This document shows positions 26,032-34,295 of a stretch of DNA of 61,754 nt, one piece after another. Position 1 is the stretch's first letter, and every line of letters starts with the position of its first letter. The notes beneath the pieces are model-generated. The model was not told where the DNA came from, did no database searches, and saw nothing but the letters and a program-made list of their open reading frames with translations. The position numbers and the translations under genes are program-made. The DNA comes from Homoserinimonas aerilata (lineage in GTDB: Bacteria > Actinomycetota > Actinomycetes > Actinomycetales > Microbacteriaceae). The DNA lies in the NCBI RefSeq assembly GCF_006716125.1, contig NZ_VFOM01000006.1, forward strand, positions 1 to 61,754, read 5' to 3'.

Positions 26032-27015
26032 ATGCGCGCACTGTGGACGACGAAGACCGGTGACACCGTCAGCACCGAACTGACCGAGCTGCCCGACGAC
26101 ACGCTCATGCCGGGCGATGTGACCGTCGATGTCGATTTCTCGAGCATCAACTACAAGGACGGCATGGCCATCATGGGCCGGCCCGGCATCATCCGGAACC
26201 ACCCCCTCGTACCCGGGATCGACTTCGTCGGCACGGTGGCGGATGCGGCGGCCGGCAGCGGCTTCGCCCCGGGCGACCGGGTCATCCTGAATGGCTGGGG
26301 CGTCGGCGAGACCCACCACGGAGGGCTGGCGGAGCGGGCGCGTGTGAAGTCCGAATGGCTGGTTCCGCTTCCGGAGGCGATCTCGCCGCAGAGGGCGGCC
26401 GCGATCGGAACGGCCGGCTTCACGGCCATGCTGGCGGTGCTCGCGCTGGAGCGTTCCGGTGCGCTGGAGAACGACGGCAGCGTGCTCGTCACGGGCGCGG
26501 CCGGCGGCGTCGGCTCGATCGCCATCGCGGTTCTGTCGAGGCTCGGGCACAGGGTGACGGCGTCGACGGGTCGCCTGGACGAGGCCGACTATCTGCGCTC
26601 GCTCGGCGCATCCGACGTCATCGACCGGGCCCAGTTCTCGGAGCCGGGCAAGCCGCTGCAGGAGCAGCGCTGGATTGCGGCTGTCGACTCTGCGGGCGGC
26701 AACACCCTCGCGAATGTGCTCGCGCAGTTGGAATACGGCGGCACCGTAGCGGCGTGCGGCCTGGCCGAGAGCGCCGGGCTCCCGTCGACCGTGCTGCCGT
26801 TCATCCTGCGCTCGGCGAACCTCATGGGCATCAACTCGGTGAACGCACCTCACGCGCTGCGCGTGCAGGCGTGGGATCGTCTGGCGCGGAATCTCGACCT
26901 CGAACTGCTCGACAGCCTGACGACCACGGTCGGACTGACGGATGCGAAGGGTGTCGCCGAGCAGATCCTCGCCGGCCAGGTGCGAGGCCGAACGGTCGTC
27001 GACGTGCGCCGCTGA
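26032..27015 (+). CDS. MDR-family NADPH oxidoreductase, acrylyl-CoA reductase AcuI/YhdH-like
   Basis: A 327-aa medium-chain reductase without the structural zinc domain. Features are INYKDGMAI and PLVPGIDFVGTV near the N-terminus, the nucleotide-binding VLVTGAAGGVGSIAI, and GINSVNAPHALR typical of YhdH/AcuI. It probably reduces acrylyl-CoA or another short enoyl compound with NADPH. It has a leaderless promoter: TAGGCT (26020-26025) lies 6 nt before the ATG. Confidence 0.9.
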   Translation: MRALWTTKTGDTVSTELTELPDDTLMPGDVTVDVDFSSINYKDGMAIMGRPGIIRNHPLVPGIDFVGTVADAAAGSGFAPGDRVILNGWGVGETHHGGLAERARVKSEWLVPLPEAISPQRAAAIGTAGFTAMLAVLALERSGALENDGSVLVTGAAGGVGSIAIAVLSRLGHRVTASTGRLDEADYLRSLGASDVIDRAQFSEPGKPLQEQRWIAAVDSAGGNTLANVLAQLEYGGTVAACGLAESAGLPSTVLPFILRSANLMGINSVNAPHALRVQAWDRLARNLDLELLDSLTTTVGLTDAKGVAEQILAGQVRGRTVVDVRR

Positions 27016-27035
27016 CGTCGTATCCGCGTGCGAAA

Positions 27036-27082
27036 GGTCACTTTCGGCCCTTTGCGGGTATCCGAAAGGGCATTCAGTGACC
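27036..27082. repeat. Intergenic palindrome, family H
   Basis: Imperfect arms at 27036-27057 (GGTCACTTTCGGCCCTTTGC) and 27062-27082 (complement, with small bulges). It lies in the convergent gap between the oxidoreductase and panD. The GGTCAC...GCCCTT pattern and the GGGtATCCG loop resemble the palindrome at 53566-53620. Confidence 0.7.
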
Positions 27083-27088
27083 ACTCAC

Positions 27089-27144
27089 GTGCGCGGGTGC
27101 GTGAGTGCGTGACTGCGTGGGTGCGTGAGTGCGCGGGTGCGCGG
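27089..27144. repeat. 8-bp tandem repeat, seven units
   Basis: Seven contiguous 8-bp units are variants of GTGCGTGA/GTGCGCGG. It looks like a minisatellite and lies 22 bp before the panD stop, outside any gene. Confidence 0.75.
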
Positions 27145-27166
27145 AGGGATGCGCGGAGCGAGTGGG

Positions 27167-27577
27167 TCAGATCGCGTACGGGGGGCGCTCGCCTGACGTG
27201 CCCGTGGCATCCGCCGGGTCACCGCCCAGGTGCACGATGCGGTTCTTCTCGTCGACGTGAACGATCGACGGCACGAACTCGCGGGCCTCATCCGGGCTCA
27301 TCTGCGCGTAGGCGATGAGGATGACCAGGTCGCCCGGGTGGATCAGATGCGCGGCAGCGCCGTTGATCGAGAGAACGCCGCTGTTCGGCTCGCCCGCGAT
27401 CGTGTACGTCTCGAGCCGGGCGCCGTTGGTGACGTCGACGATCGAGACCTTCTCGCCGGGCAGAATTCCGGATGCTTCGAGCAGCACGCTGTCGACCGTG
27501 ACGGAGCCGACATAGTTGAGGTCGGCCTGCGTGACGGTCGCGCGGTGGATCTTCGCATGAAGCATGGTGAGTTGCAT
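27167..27577 (-). CDS. panD: Aspartate 1-decarboxylase
   Basis: A 136-aa pyruvoyl enzyme making beta-alanine for pantothenate and CoA. The self-cleavage site is G24-S25 in NYVGSVTVD, and K9 and Y22 are conserved; INGAAAH and [10 protein letters not shown] are typical. The proenzyme cleaves itself to form the pyruvoyl group on S25. Length fits the family. It stands alone here, between the MDR oxidoreductase (convergent) and pfkA. Confidence 0.96.
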   Translation of the reverse strand: MQLTMLHAKIHRATVTQADLNYVGSVTVDSVLLEASGILPGEKVSIVDVTNGARLETYTIAGEPNSGVLSINGAAAHLIHPGDLVILIAYAQMSPDEAREFVPSIVHVDEKNRIVHLGGDPADATGTSGERPPYAI

Positions 27578-27647
27578 GGCCCATTAAGGGTACGGCACCA
27601 GAAACGCCGCAGGTTACCCCGTGAGCGAACTGTGATTCCGGATGGCG

Positions 27648-28673
27648 TCAGCCGAAGAGCAGCGAGGCCTCATCGTAGCGCTCCTGCGGAACGGTCTTGA
27701 GCTTGCCGAGGGCATCCTCGAAAGGCACGTCGACGATATCGGTGCCGCGCAGCGCCACCATCTGACCCCAGCGCTTGTCGCGCGCCAGATCGAGAACCGC
27801 CATGCCGAGGCGGGTGGCGAGCACCCGGTCGTAGGAGCTGGGCGTTCCGCCGCGCTGGATGTGGCCGAGCGTGGTGGCGCGGGTCTCGATGCCGGTCGCC
27901 TCCTCGATCATGGGGGCGAGGTGCTCCCCGATGCCGCCGAGGCGTGGGCGCCCGAAGGCGTCGAGGCCGCGTTCGTGGTGGGTGTCATCCATGGTGTCGA
28001 GGGCGAAGCCCTCCGAGACGACGATGAGGGGCGCGCGACCGCGGTCGTTGGCGCTCGTCACCCAGCCGAGGATCTCCTCCATGGAGGTCTTCTGCTCGGG
28101 GATGAGGATGGCGTGAGCACCCGCGGCCATACCGGAGTGCAGGGCGATCCAGCCCACGTGACGGCCCATGACCTCAGCGATCATGCACCGCTGGTGGGAG
28201 TCGCCGGTCGTGCGCAGACGGTCCATGGCATCCGTCGCGATCTGCACGGCGGTGTCGAAACCGAAGGTGTAGTCGGTCGCCGAGATGTCGTTGTCGATGG
28301 TCTTGGGCACGCCGACGATGGGCAGGCCCTCATCGCTGAGGCGCTTGGCCGCGGCGAGGGTGCCCTCGCCGCCGATCGCGATGATCGAGTCGATCTCGTT
28401 GCGCTCGAGCACCTCGCTGATGCGATCGACGCCACCGCGGCCCTCGAAGGGGTTCGTGCGCGAGGTTCCGAGGATGGTGCCACCCTGCTTGCTGATGCCC
28501 TTCACCTCGTGGCGGCCGAGCGGCACGAGCTCCTCCTCGACGACGCCCCGCCATCCGGCCTTGAAGCCGACGAACTGCTGGCCGTACTCCTTGTCGCCCT
28601 TGAGCACGGCACCGCGGATGACCGCGTTCAGCCCGGGTGCATCGCCGCCGCTCGTCAGAATTCCTATGCGCAT
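27648..28673 (-). CDS. pfkA: 6-phosphofructokinase
   Basis: A 341-aa glycolytic enzyme that phosphorylates fructose 6-phosphate. It shows GILTSGGDAPGLNAVIRG at the N-terminus, GGEGTL at the phosphoryl-donor loop and PKTIDND, with catalytic aspartates. Glycine in GGEG fits ATP use, while lysine in PKTIDND is the variant found in actinobacterial group III enzymes. ATG 28673 (MRIGIL) is the family start. CAAGAT lies 7 nt upstream, so it may be leaderless. Divergent from the small membrane protein at 28827. Confidence 0.95.
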   Translation of the reverse strand: MRIGILTSGGDAPGLNAVIRGAVLKGDKEYGQQFVGFKAGWRGVVEEELVPLGRHEVKGISKQGGTILGTSRTNPFEGRGGVDRISEVLERNEIDSIIAIGGEGTLAAAKRLSDEGLPIVGVPKTIDNDISATDYTFGFDTAVQIATDAMDRLRTTGDSHQRCMIAEVMGRHVGWIALHSGMAAGAHAILIPEQKTSMEEILGWVTSANDRGRAPLIVVSEGFALDTMDDTHHERGLDAFGRPRLGGIGEHLAPMIEEATGIETRATTLGHIQRGGTPSSYDRVLATRLGMAVLDLARDKRWGQMVALRGTDIVDVPFEDALGKLKTVPQERYDEASLLFG

Positions 28674-28826
28674 GACACCCATCTTGGTGGAGTCGAGGCC
28701 TGCCGCGCGAGTCGAGCAGCCCCCGTTGCCGAAAAAAGTTCTGGATTTCGACCGCAGGGCGCTGTAGTGTCTGGCCAACGCGACCCGTATCGCGTCCTAG
28801 TCGTGTCTGACCTTGGGGGGTTCAAG

Positions 28827-29171
28827 ATGAGCGAGAAGGGCAAGCCTGCGGCATCGCAGGATGTCGACGAGGCGGTTTCGGAATCCGAGACGGATGCCGA
28901 GGTTGTGGACACCGGATCCGTCGAGACGATCGACGACGACCTCGACACCTCACCGTCGGTCTTCGACGACAGCATCGATGATGGGGGCCCGAGCGCATCC
29001 GCTCGCTCGAAATCGAAGACGCCGGCCATCCTGATCGGTGTGGTCGTGGTCGCGCTGGTCGTCGTCGCCGCCGTCGCGGTGCTCATGTCAGGCATGCTGC
29101 AGGGCCCCTGCGACGGGCTGGCGCCGGGTGTGCACAAACTCGACAACGGCACAAAGGTCAGCTGCCGGTAG
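28827..29171 (+). CDS. Small single-pass membrane protein with acidic N-terminus
   Basis: A 114-aa protein I do not recognise. The first 70 residues are acidic and probably disordered, rich in Asp, Glu and Ser; a membrane helix follows (about 74-95), then a short tail with two cysteines (C100, C113) that would be outside the cell if the N-terminus is cytoplasmic. GGGGGG lies 6 nt before the ATG. It is convergent with xylH across a hairpin repeat. Confidence 0.72.
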   Translation: MSEKGKPAASQDVDEAVSESETDAEVVDTGSVETIDDDLDTSPSVFDDSIDDGGPSASARSKSKTPAILIGVVVVALVVVAAVAVLMSGMLQGPCDGLAPGVHKLDNGTKVSCR

Positions 29172-29181
29172 GTGTAGTGCT

Positions 29182-29234
29182 GGTTGCTCGCGGGTGAGGT
29201 TTCGAGACGCTCGTTCCTCAACCCGCGAGCAACC
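29182..29234. repeat. Intergenic hairpin containing the GTTTCGAGACGCTC element
   Basis: Perfect 13-nt outer arms GGTTGCTCGCGGG (29182-29194) and complement (29222-29234) continue, after a one-base bulge, into GAGG/CCTC and an inner CGAG/CTCG stem. The centre is the GTTTCGAGACGCTC element also at 9077 and 23909. It sits in the convergent gap between the small membrane protein and xylH. Confidence 0.85.
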
Positions 29235-29238
29235 GTTG

Positions 29239-30471
29239 CTAGGCGCGGCCGTGGAGCGCCCGCGAGCGGCGCGACAGCGAGTCGATGATGACCGCGAGCA
29301 GCAGCACGGCGCCCGTGATCATGTAGCGCACCGACGAGTCGAGGCTGAGCAGGGTGAGCCCGCTCGCGATCGACTGGATGACAACGATGCCCACCAGCGC
29401 AGACCAGGCGCTGCCGCGTCCGCCGAAGAGGCTCGTGCCGCCGATGACGGCCGCAGCGATGGCGGTGAGGTTGGTGTCGCCGCCGCCGCTGGACTGGTTG
29501 GCCGCCGCGAGGCGCCCCGCCGCGAGCAGGCCGCCGAGTGCGGCGAGCGTCGTCGCTGTGATGAACACGGAGATGTAGACACGGTTGACCCGGATGCCTG
29601 CACGCCGTGCCGCTTCGACGTTGCCGCCGACCGCGTAGATGGAGCGCCCGAAGCGGGTGCGGCGCAGTACGTAGTCCATGACGATGACGAGCACCACGAA
29701 CAGCAGGAACATGAGGCCGATACCGCGGCTGGTGTGCAGGTACCAGGCCGCGAATCCGAGTGCGGCGACGAGCAGCACCCCGCGGATGATGATCTCCGTT
29801 GCCGATGTCGAGCTCAGGCCGGCAGCCTCCCTGCGACGGGCGCTGAGCATCCGGGACCCGATGTAGCTGGCACCGGCGACGCCGACGAGCACGTAGGAGA
29901 GCCAGGCGGGCAGGAACATCTGCTGCGCGAACTGCACGATCCAGGAGTCGAAGGGGAGGTTGATGGAGCCGAGCTTGCCGAGCACCCACAGCTGGATGCC
30001 GAGCACGCCGAGCAGGCCGGCGAGCGTGATCACGAACGTCGGCACCCCGAAGCGGGTGAACAGGAAGGCGTAGAGCCCGCCGAGCAGCGCGCCCACCGCA
30101 AGGCCCGCGAGGATCGCGACCGGCAGCGGCCAGCTGAGCTGGGTGAAGCCGACGGCGAGGATCGCGGCGGCGAGTCCGGCGATGGAACCGATCGACAGGT
30201 CGATCTGGCCGAGCAGCAGCACGAGCACGACGCCGAGGGCGATCGTGCCGATCGCCGCGCACTGCAGCGCGAGGTTGACCAGGTTCGGCGCCGAGAGGAA
30301 CGTCGGGTTGAGCACCTGGAACACCGTCCAGATGATGGCGAGGCCCACGATGACGGGAAGTGCCCCGAGGTCGCCGCCGCGGGTGCGGGCGCGGAAGGCC
30401 GCCCAGGCGTCGCCGATGCTGCGATTGCCCTGGGCTTCTGCCGGAGTCGCGGGGGTTGAGGTCGTGCTCAT
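29239..30471 (-). CDS. xylH: Sugar ABC transporter permease, XylH-type
   Basis: A 410-aa membrane permease of the ribose/xylose (CUT2) class with about ten hydrophobic segments. Typical parts are LGVVLVLLLGQIDLSIGSIAG and AVIGGTSLFGGRGSAWSALVG near the C-terminus. Its start overlaps the ATPase gene by 4 nt. The symbol rests on similarity to the xylose system and on the ROK regulator; another pentose or hexose is possible. Confidence 0.88.
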   Translation of the reverse strand: MSTTSTPATPAEAQGNRSIGDAWAAFRARTRGGDLGALPVIVGLAIIWTVFQVLNPTFLSAPNLVNLALQCAAIGTIALGVVLVLLLGQIDLSIGSIAGLAAAILAVGFTQLSWPLPVAILAGLAVGALLGGLYAFLFTRFGVPTFVITLAGLLGVLGIQLWVLGKLGSINLPFDSWIVQFAQQMFLPAWLSYVLVGVAGASYIGSRMLSARRREAAGLSSTSATEIIIRGVLLVAALGFAAWYLHTSRGIGLMFLLFVVLVIVMDYVLRRTRFGRSIYAVGGNVEAARRAGIRVNRVYISVFITATTLAALGGLLAAGRLAAANQSSGGGDTNLTAIAAAVIGGTSLFGGRGSAWSALVGIVVIQSIASGLTLLSLDSSVRYMITGAVLLLAVIIDSLSRRSRALHGRA

Positions 30472-31274
30472 GAGGTGGCTCCCTCGCTGCTGTGGGATGA
30501 GGCCCGGCGGGTGACGGCGTTGTCTGTTGCGCCGGTGATGGCGGCGATGATCTCCTCGTAGCTGACATCCGACACGCGGAAGTCGCCGTTGTTCTGCCCC
30601 AGGCGGAGTACGACAACGCGGTCGGCCACGGCCTGGACATCCGCCATGTTGTGGCTGATGAGTACGACACCGAGGCCGCGCTCGCGCAGGCGCTCGATCA
30701 GGTTGAGGACCTCGGCGGTCTGCGCGACGCCGAGGGCGGCCGTCGGCTCGTCGAGGATGATGATCTCGGGGTCGCCCACGAGGGACCTCGCGATGGCGAC
30801 CGTCTGGCGTTGGCCTCCTGAGAGGGATGCGATGGCGATGCGCACCGAGGGGATCTTGGCGGAGAGTTCACGCAGCAGGGTCCAGGAGCGCTGTTCCATC
30901 TCGACCTCGTCGAGGGCGAGCGAGCCGACCTCGCGGCCGAGGAAGAGGTTGGAGACGACATCGAGGTTGTCGCAGAGGGCCAGATCCTGGAAGACGGTCG
31001 CAATGCCGAGCTCCTGGGCGACCACCGGGCTCGTGATCGAGACGGGGTGGCCGCGGTGGGAGATCGTGCCGGAGTCGGCGGGGTGCACTCCGGAGAGGAT
31101 CTTGACGAGGGTCGACTTGCCTGCGCCGTTGTCGCCGACGATGGCGACCACCTCGCCGCGGTAGATGTCGAGCGATACGTCGCTGAGCGCCTGCACGGCG
31201 CCGAAGCTCTTGCTGATGCCGCGGAGGGAGACGAGAAGATCATCGTCCTGCGCGGTCGGTGTGGCGGCGGTCAC
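30468..31274 (-). CDS. xylG: Sugar ABC transporter ATP-binding protein, single-cassette XylG-type
   Basis: A 268-aa ATPase with Walker A GDNGAGKST, signature LSGGQRQTVAIARSL, Walker B IIILDEPTAAL and the switch histidine in LISHN. It has one nucleotide-binding domain, whereas most CUT2 ATPases (including rhaT in this window) carry two in about 500 aa, so it should work as a homodimer. GTG 31274 is chosen because AGGAAGAGG lies upstream; the longer open frame would run into the intergenic hairpin. Confidence 0.88.
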   Translation of the reverse strand: MTAATPTAQDDDLLVSLRGISKSFGAVQALSDVSLDIYRGEVVAIVGDNGAGKSTLVKILSGVHPADSGTISHRGHPVSITSPVVAQELGIATVFQDLALCDNLDVVSNLFLGREVGSLALDEVEMEQRSWTLLRELSAKIPSVRIAIASLSGGQRQTVAIARSLVGDPEIIILDEPTAALGVAQTAEVLNLIERLRERGLGVVLISHNMADVQAVADRVVVLRLGQNNGDFRVSDVSYEEIIAAITGATDNAVTRRASSHSSEGATS

Positions 31275-31341
31275 GATGCGTGCCTCTTCCTGGTGGATCC
31301 GGATGCGCGAAAGCGCAGCCGAGGTGCGGTCGTCGTACAAG

Positions 31342-31376
31342 CGGTTGGGGTGCGCCGGGATGGCGCACCCCAACCG
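31342..31376 (-). promoter_or_regulatory. Strong stem-loop between binding-protein and ATPase genes
   Basis: A perfect 15-bp stem (31342-31356 with 31362-31376) closes a 5-nt loop. It starts 9 nt after the xylF stop, is followed by no T-tract, and lies inside the operon. Such hairpins commonly protect the upstream binding-protein mRNA and give it higher expression than the downstream genes. Confidence 0.8.
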
Positions 31377-31384
31377 GATGGTGG

Positions 31385-32473
31385 TTACTTGATTCCGGCT
31401 GCGGTGCAGGCGGCTGCGTAGTCCGCGGTGCAGATGTCGGAAACCTTGTAGAAGCCGTCCTTCACCACGGTGTCCATGATGTTGTCGAGCGTGACGACGA
31501 CCGGGTTGAGCAGCGTGGTGGGAACGCCGTTGGTGTCGGCGCTCTCACCCTTCAGTGCCGTGCCGTTGACGACGTCGACCGCGAGCTGCGCGGCCGTCTC
31601 GGCCTCGAGCTTGAGGGCCTTGTAGATCGTCATGAACTGGTCACCTGCGACGATGCGCTGGATGGCGGGGAGTTCCGCATCCTGGCCCGTGACGGGCGGC
31701 AGCGGGGTGACGCCGGCGGCCTTCATGGCGGCGATGGCGCCACCAGCGGTTCCGTCGTTGGCCGCGTAGACGCCGACAAGCTTGTCACCGAACTGCGTGA
31801 CCTGTCCGGCCATCCACTCCTGGGCCTTGTCGGGGCTCCAGTCGGGGGTGTCGAACTCTGCGACGACCTTGTAGTCGCTTGCGTCGATGATGTTGTGGGC
31901 GCCCTTCTTGAAGAGCGTTGCGTTGTTGTCGGTGGGCGAGCCGTTGATCATGACGATGTCGCCGGATGCGTTGCCGTCGGCGGCGAGCTTGTCAACGAAG
32001 GCCTGTCCCTGCAGTTCGCCGACCTTCTCGTTGTCGAACGAGAGGTAGAAGCTGAGGTCGCTGCTGTTGATGAGGCGGTCGTAACTGATGACGGGCACGT
32101 CCTGTGCCTTTGCCGAGTTGACGATGCTGGCCGCGGCCGAGGAGTCGACCGGGTCGAGCACCATGACGGCGATGCCCTGCGTGAGTGCGGACTCCGCCTG
32201 CTGCTGCTGCTTGGCGGCATCCTGGTCGGCGTTCGAGTAGATGACCTCGCAGTCGGCGCAAAGCTCCTTGACCTTCGCCTCGAAAAGCGGTCGGTCGTAG
32301 GCCTCGTAGCGGGTGGTCTTGGACTCGGGAAGGAGAAGGGCGATCTTCTTGGAGCTGTCTCCGGCGCCGTCCCCTCCTGAGCCGTTGTCGGTGGTCGAAC
32401 AGGCCGTGAGCGTTCCTGCGAGGAGCAGGAGCGCCGATGCTGCGGTCACCGCTCTCTTGGTGGCGATCTTCAT
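31385..32473 (-). CDS. xylF: Sugar ABC transporter substrate-binding lipoprotein, XylF-type
   Basis: A 362-aa secreted lipoprotein with a signal peptide (about 1-25), lipobox LTAC, a Ser/Gly linker, then a periplasmic-binding-protein type 1 domain starting KKIALLLPESKTTRYEAYDR. Other family parts are VISYDRLI and YAANDGTAGG. It resembles D-xylose-binding proteins and ChvE-like sugar-binding proteins. GGAGG lies 7 nt before ATG 32473. First gene of the importer operon, downstream of a probable ROK operator. Confidence 0.9.
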   Translation of the reverse strand: MKIATKRAVTAASALLLLAGTLTACSTTDNGSGGDGAGDSSKKIALLLPESKTTRYEAYDRPLFEAKVKELCADCEVIYSNADQDAAKQQQQAESALTQGIAVMVLDPVDSSAAASIVNSAKAQDVPVISYDRLINSSDLSFYLSFDNEKVGELQGQAFVDKLAADGNASGDIVMINGSPTDNNATLFKKGAHNIIDASDYKVVAEFDTPDWSPDKAQEWMAGQVTQFGDKLVGVYAANDGTAGGAIAAMKAAGVTPLPPVTGQDAELPAIQRIVAGDQFMTIYKALKLEAETAAQLAVDVVNGTALKGESADTNGVPTTLLNPVVVTLDNIMDTVVKDGFYKVSDICTADYAAACTAAGIK

Positions 32474-32516
32474 TGAAAAACCTCCGGGTATGGCCGCCCT
32501 CGTTGGCGGTGAAGCG

Positions 32517-32546
32517 AGCATCCCACCATAGGCTTCTTGCCGTCAA
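32517..32546 (-). promoter_or_regulatory. Candidate promoter of the xylF operon
   Basis: On the minus strand -35 TTGACG (32546-32541) and a weak -10 GATGCT (32522-32517) are separated by 18 bp. The -35 lies inside the 23-bp palindrome, so a bound repressor would block polymerase. Confidence 0.45.
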
Positions 32547-32559
32547 GTCTTGAAGGCAA
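32537..32559. promoter_or_regulatory. 23-bp palindromic operator, probable ROK repressor site
   Basis: TTGCC-g-TCAAG-t-CTTGA-a-GGCAA: both 5-nt inner and 5-nt outer arms are perfect, with only one mismatched pair and the centre base unpaired. It lies in the gap between xylF and the ROK gene, over the xylF promoter. Confidence 0.75.
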
Positions 32560-32643
32560 CGAGTTTGACACCATTCTGAGGGGCACGCCGTGAGAGCGGC
32601 GAATCAACGATAACGATGTGGTAACCGAGGAGCTGCGCTGAGC

Positions 32644-33816
32644 TCAGTCCTCACCGCCGATCTCGACATGGTCGATCGCAAATGCGACCGCACCCAGCAC
32701 ATCCGCCCTCGCGCCATGCTGACTCGGCACGAGCTCCGGCATCGCATCGGGGGCCACGATCACCGAGCGCTCGAGACTGTGCCGCAGCGGGCCGAGCAGC
32801 AACTCGCCGGCCTTCGCAAGCTCGCCGCCCACAACGATCCGCTCCGGGTCGACGATGTTGCACAGATTGGCGGTCGCGATGCCGATGTGGCGCCCCGCAT
32901 CGGCGATCGCCCGGATGCAACGGTCATCGCCCGCCACGGCACGCACGACCACATCGTGCAGCTTCAGACCGCGATGGTAGCCCCGCAGGCCCTCAAGGAT
33001 GGCGCTGCCGCCGACAAAGGTCTCGAGGCATCCGCGATTGCCGCACCGGCACAGCGCACCGTTCTCATCGATCGTCATGTGACCGAACTCGCCCGCGCTG
33101 CCGTTGTGGCCGCGGAACACCGCACCATTGATGACCAGGCCCGCCCCGATACCGTCGTCGATGCCCAGATAGACGGCGTTCGACCTGCCGCGCAACGCAC
33201 CGGACCGCAACTCCGCCAGTGCGGCGAGATTGGAGTTGTTGTCGACGAAGACGGGCCGTTTGAGACGCTTCTCCATGACCTCGGCGACCGGCACCGCATC
33301 CCATCCGCGCAGGATGCCCGTGCGCGAGATGGTGCCCGTGCGCACATCGATGGGGGCAGGGAGCGCGACGCCGACCGCGAGGATCTCGCTCATGCCCGCC
33401 TCGACCGACTCGAGCATGTCCGAGATGAGCCGAGCCGCGCGATTGAGCTCGTTGTCGGAACGGTGATCCTTGGCCAACGGAAGGCTGTGCTCGGCGACGA
33501 TCGTGTGAGCAACATCCGACAGCGCAATGCGCATGTGCCGAGTCGAGAAATGAACTCCGACGACAAGGCCGAGGCCCCGCGCCAGCGTGACATGGCGCGC
33601 ACGTCGACCGCTGCGCGTGCTGGGAGTCGTGTGAAGAACCCCGGATGCCGAGAGCTCCTTGACGATGTTCGACACGGTCGCCGGCGACAGCCCCGTCGCG
33701 CCGGAGAGCTCAACCTGGGTGAGGCCCCCGTGGCGCTTGACGGCATCGACGAGCCTGGCCCTGTTGGCTTCACGAAGTGAAGTCTGGGACCCCGGTGTCG
33801 TCCTCTTCGTCGTCAC
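32644..33816 (-). CDS. ROK family transcriptional repressor, XylR-like
   Basis: A 390-aa regulator. The N-terminal winged helix contains GLTQVELSGATGLSPATVSN, and the C-terminal ROK sugar-kinase-like domain has VGVALPAPID, DDGIGAGLVING and the zinc motif CRCGNRGCLETF. It probably senses the sugar imported by the upstream-region transporter and binds the 23-bp palindrome. Leaderless GTG start: TATCTT (33828-33823) lies 6 nt upstream. It points the same way as, and precedes, the xylF operon, but its own promoter is separate. Confidence 0.92.
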   Translation of the reverse strand: MTTKRTTPGSQTSLREANRARLVDAVKRHGGLTQVELSGATGLSPATVSNIVKELSASGVLHTTPSTRSGRRARHVTLARGLGLVVGVHFSTRHMRIALSDVAHTIVAEHSLPLAKDHRSDNELNRAARLISDMLESVEAGMSEILAVGVALPAPIDVRTGTISRTGILRGWDAVPVAEVMEKRLKRPVFVDNNSNLAALAELRSGALRGRSNAVYLGIDDGIGAGLVINGAVFRGHNGSAGEFGHMTIDENGALCRCGNRGCLETFVGGSAILEGLRGYHRGLKLHDVVVRAVAGDDRCIRAIADAGRHIGIATANLCNIVDPERIVVGGELAKAGELLLGPLRHSLERSVIVAPDAMPELVPSQHGARADVLGAVAFAIDHVEIGGED

Positions 33817-33865
33817 GAGATCAAGATACAGGCACGCAGTGGGGTGAGCGCCACCCCCACTTACG

Positions 33866-34264
33866 TCACAGCAGCGAGAGAACCACCAGAATGACACCCA
33901 GGAGAGGAAGCGCGCCCTGCATCGCGGCCGCCCGGGCGAGCCTGCGGTTGCTCAACAGCAGCACGAGCGCAGCCAACGCCATCGACGCCGCCGCGAACAG
34001 TGCCACCGCCACTCCCGCATCCGGCAGCGAGCCCAGCCAGATCAGAACGACACCCACGAGCGCTCCGGCCGCGAGAAACAGGTTGTAGAAACCCTGGTTG
34101 TAGGCCATGGGCGCGACCACGTCAGCCTCCTCCTGCGATCGGACGCCGAAACGCCGCCACGTGGACGGCTTGGACCAGAGCACGCTCTCCAGCATGAAGA
34201 TGGCGATATGGAAGAGGCCGGCGATCGCGATCGCGATCGTGCCCAGCAGCAGGAGCGGGTTCAT
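33866..34264 (-). CDS. DUF1304 family membrane protein
   Basis: A 132-aa protein with four hydrophobic segments. The family pattern is clear: GLFHIAIFMLESVLW, then AYNQGFYNLFLAAGAL. The function is unknown. The open frame continues upstream over the trhO 3' end; ATG 34264 is chosen by family length, with ATG 34279 as an alternative. Confidence 0.87.
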   Translation of the reverse strand: MNPLLLLGTIAIAIAGLFHIAIFMLESVLWSKPSTWRRFGVRSQEEADVVAPMAYNQGFYNLFLAAGALVGVVLIWLGSLPDAGVAVALFAAASMALAALVLLLSNRRLARAAAMQGALPLLGVILVVLSLL

Positions 34265-34295
34265 CCGGTAAGTGTGCATCCGCAGGCGAACCGCG

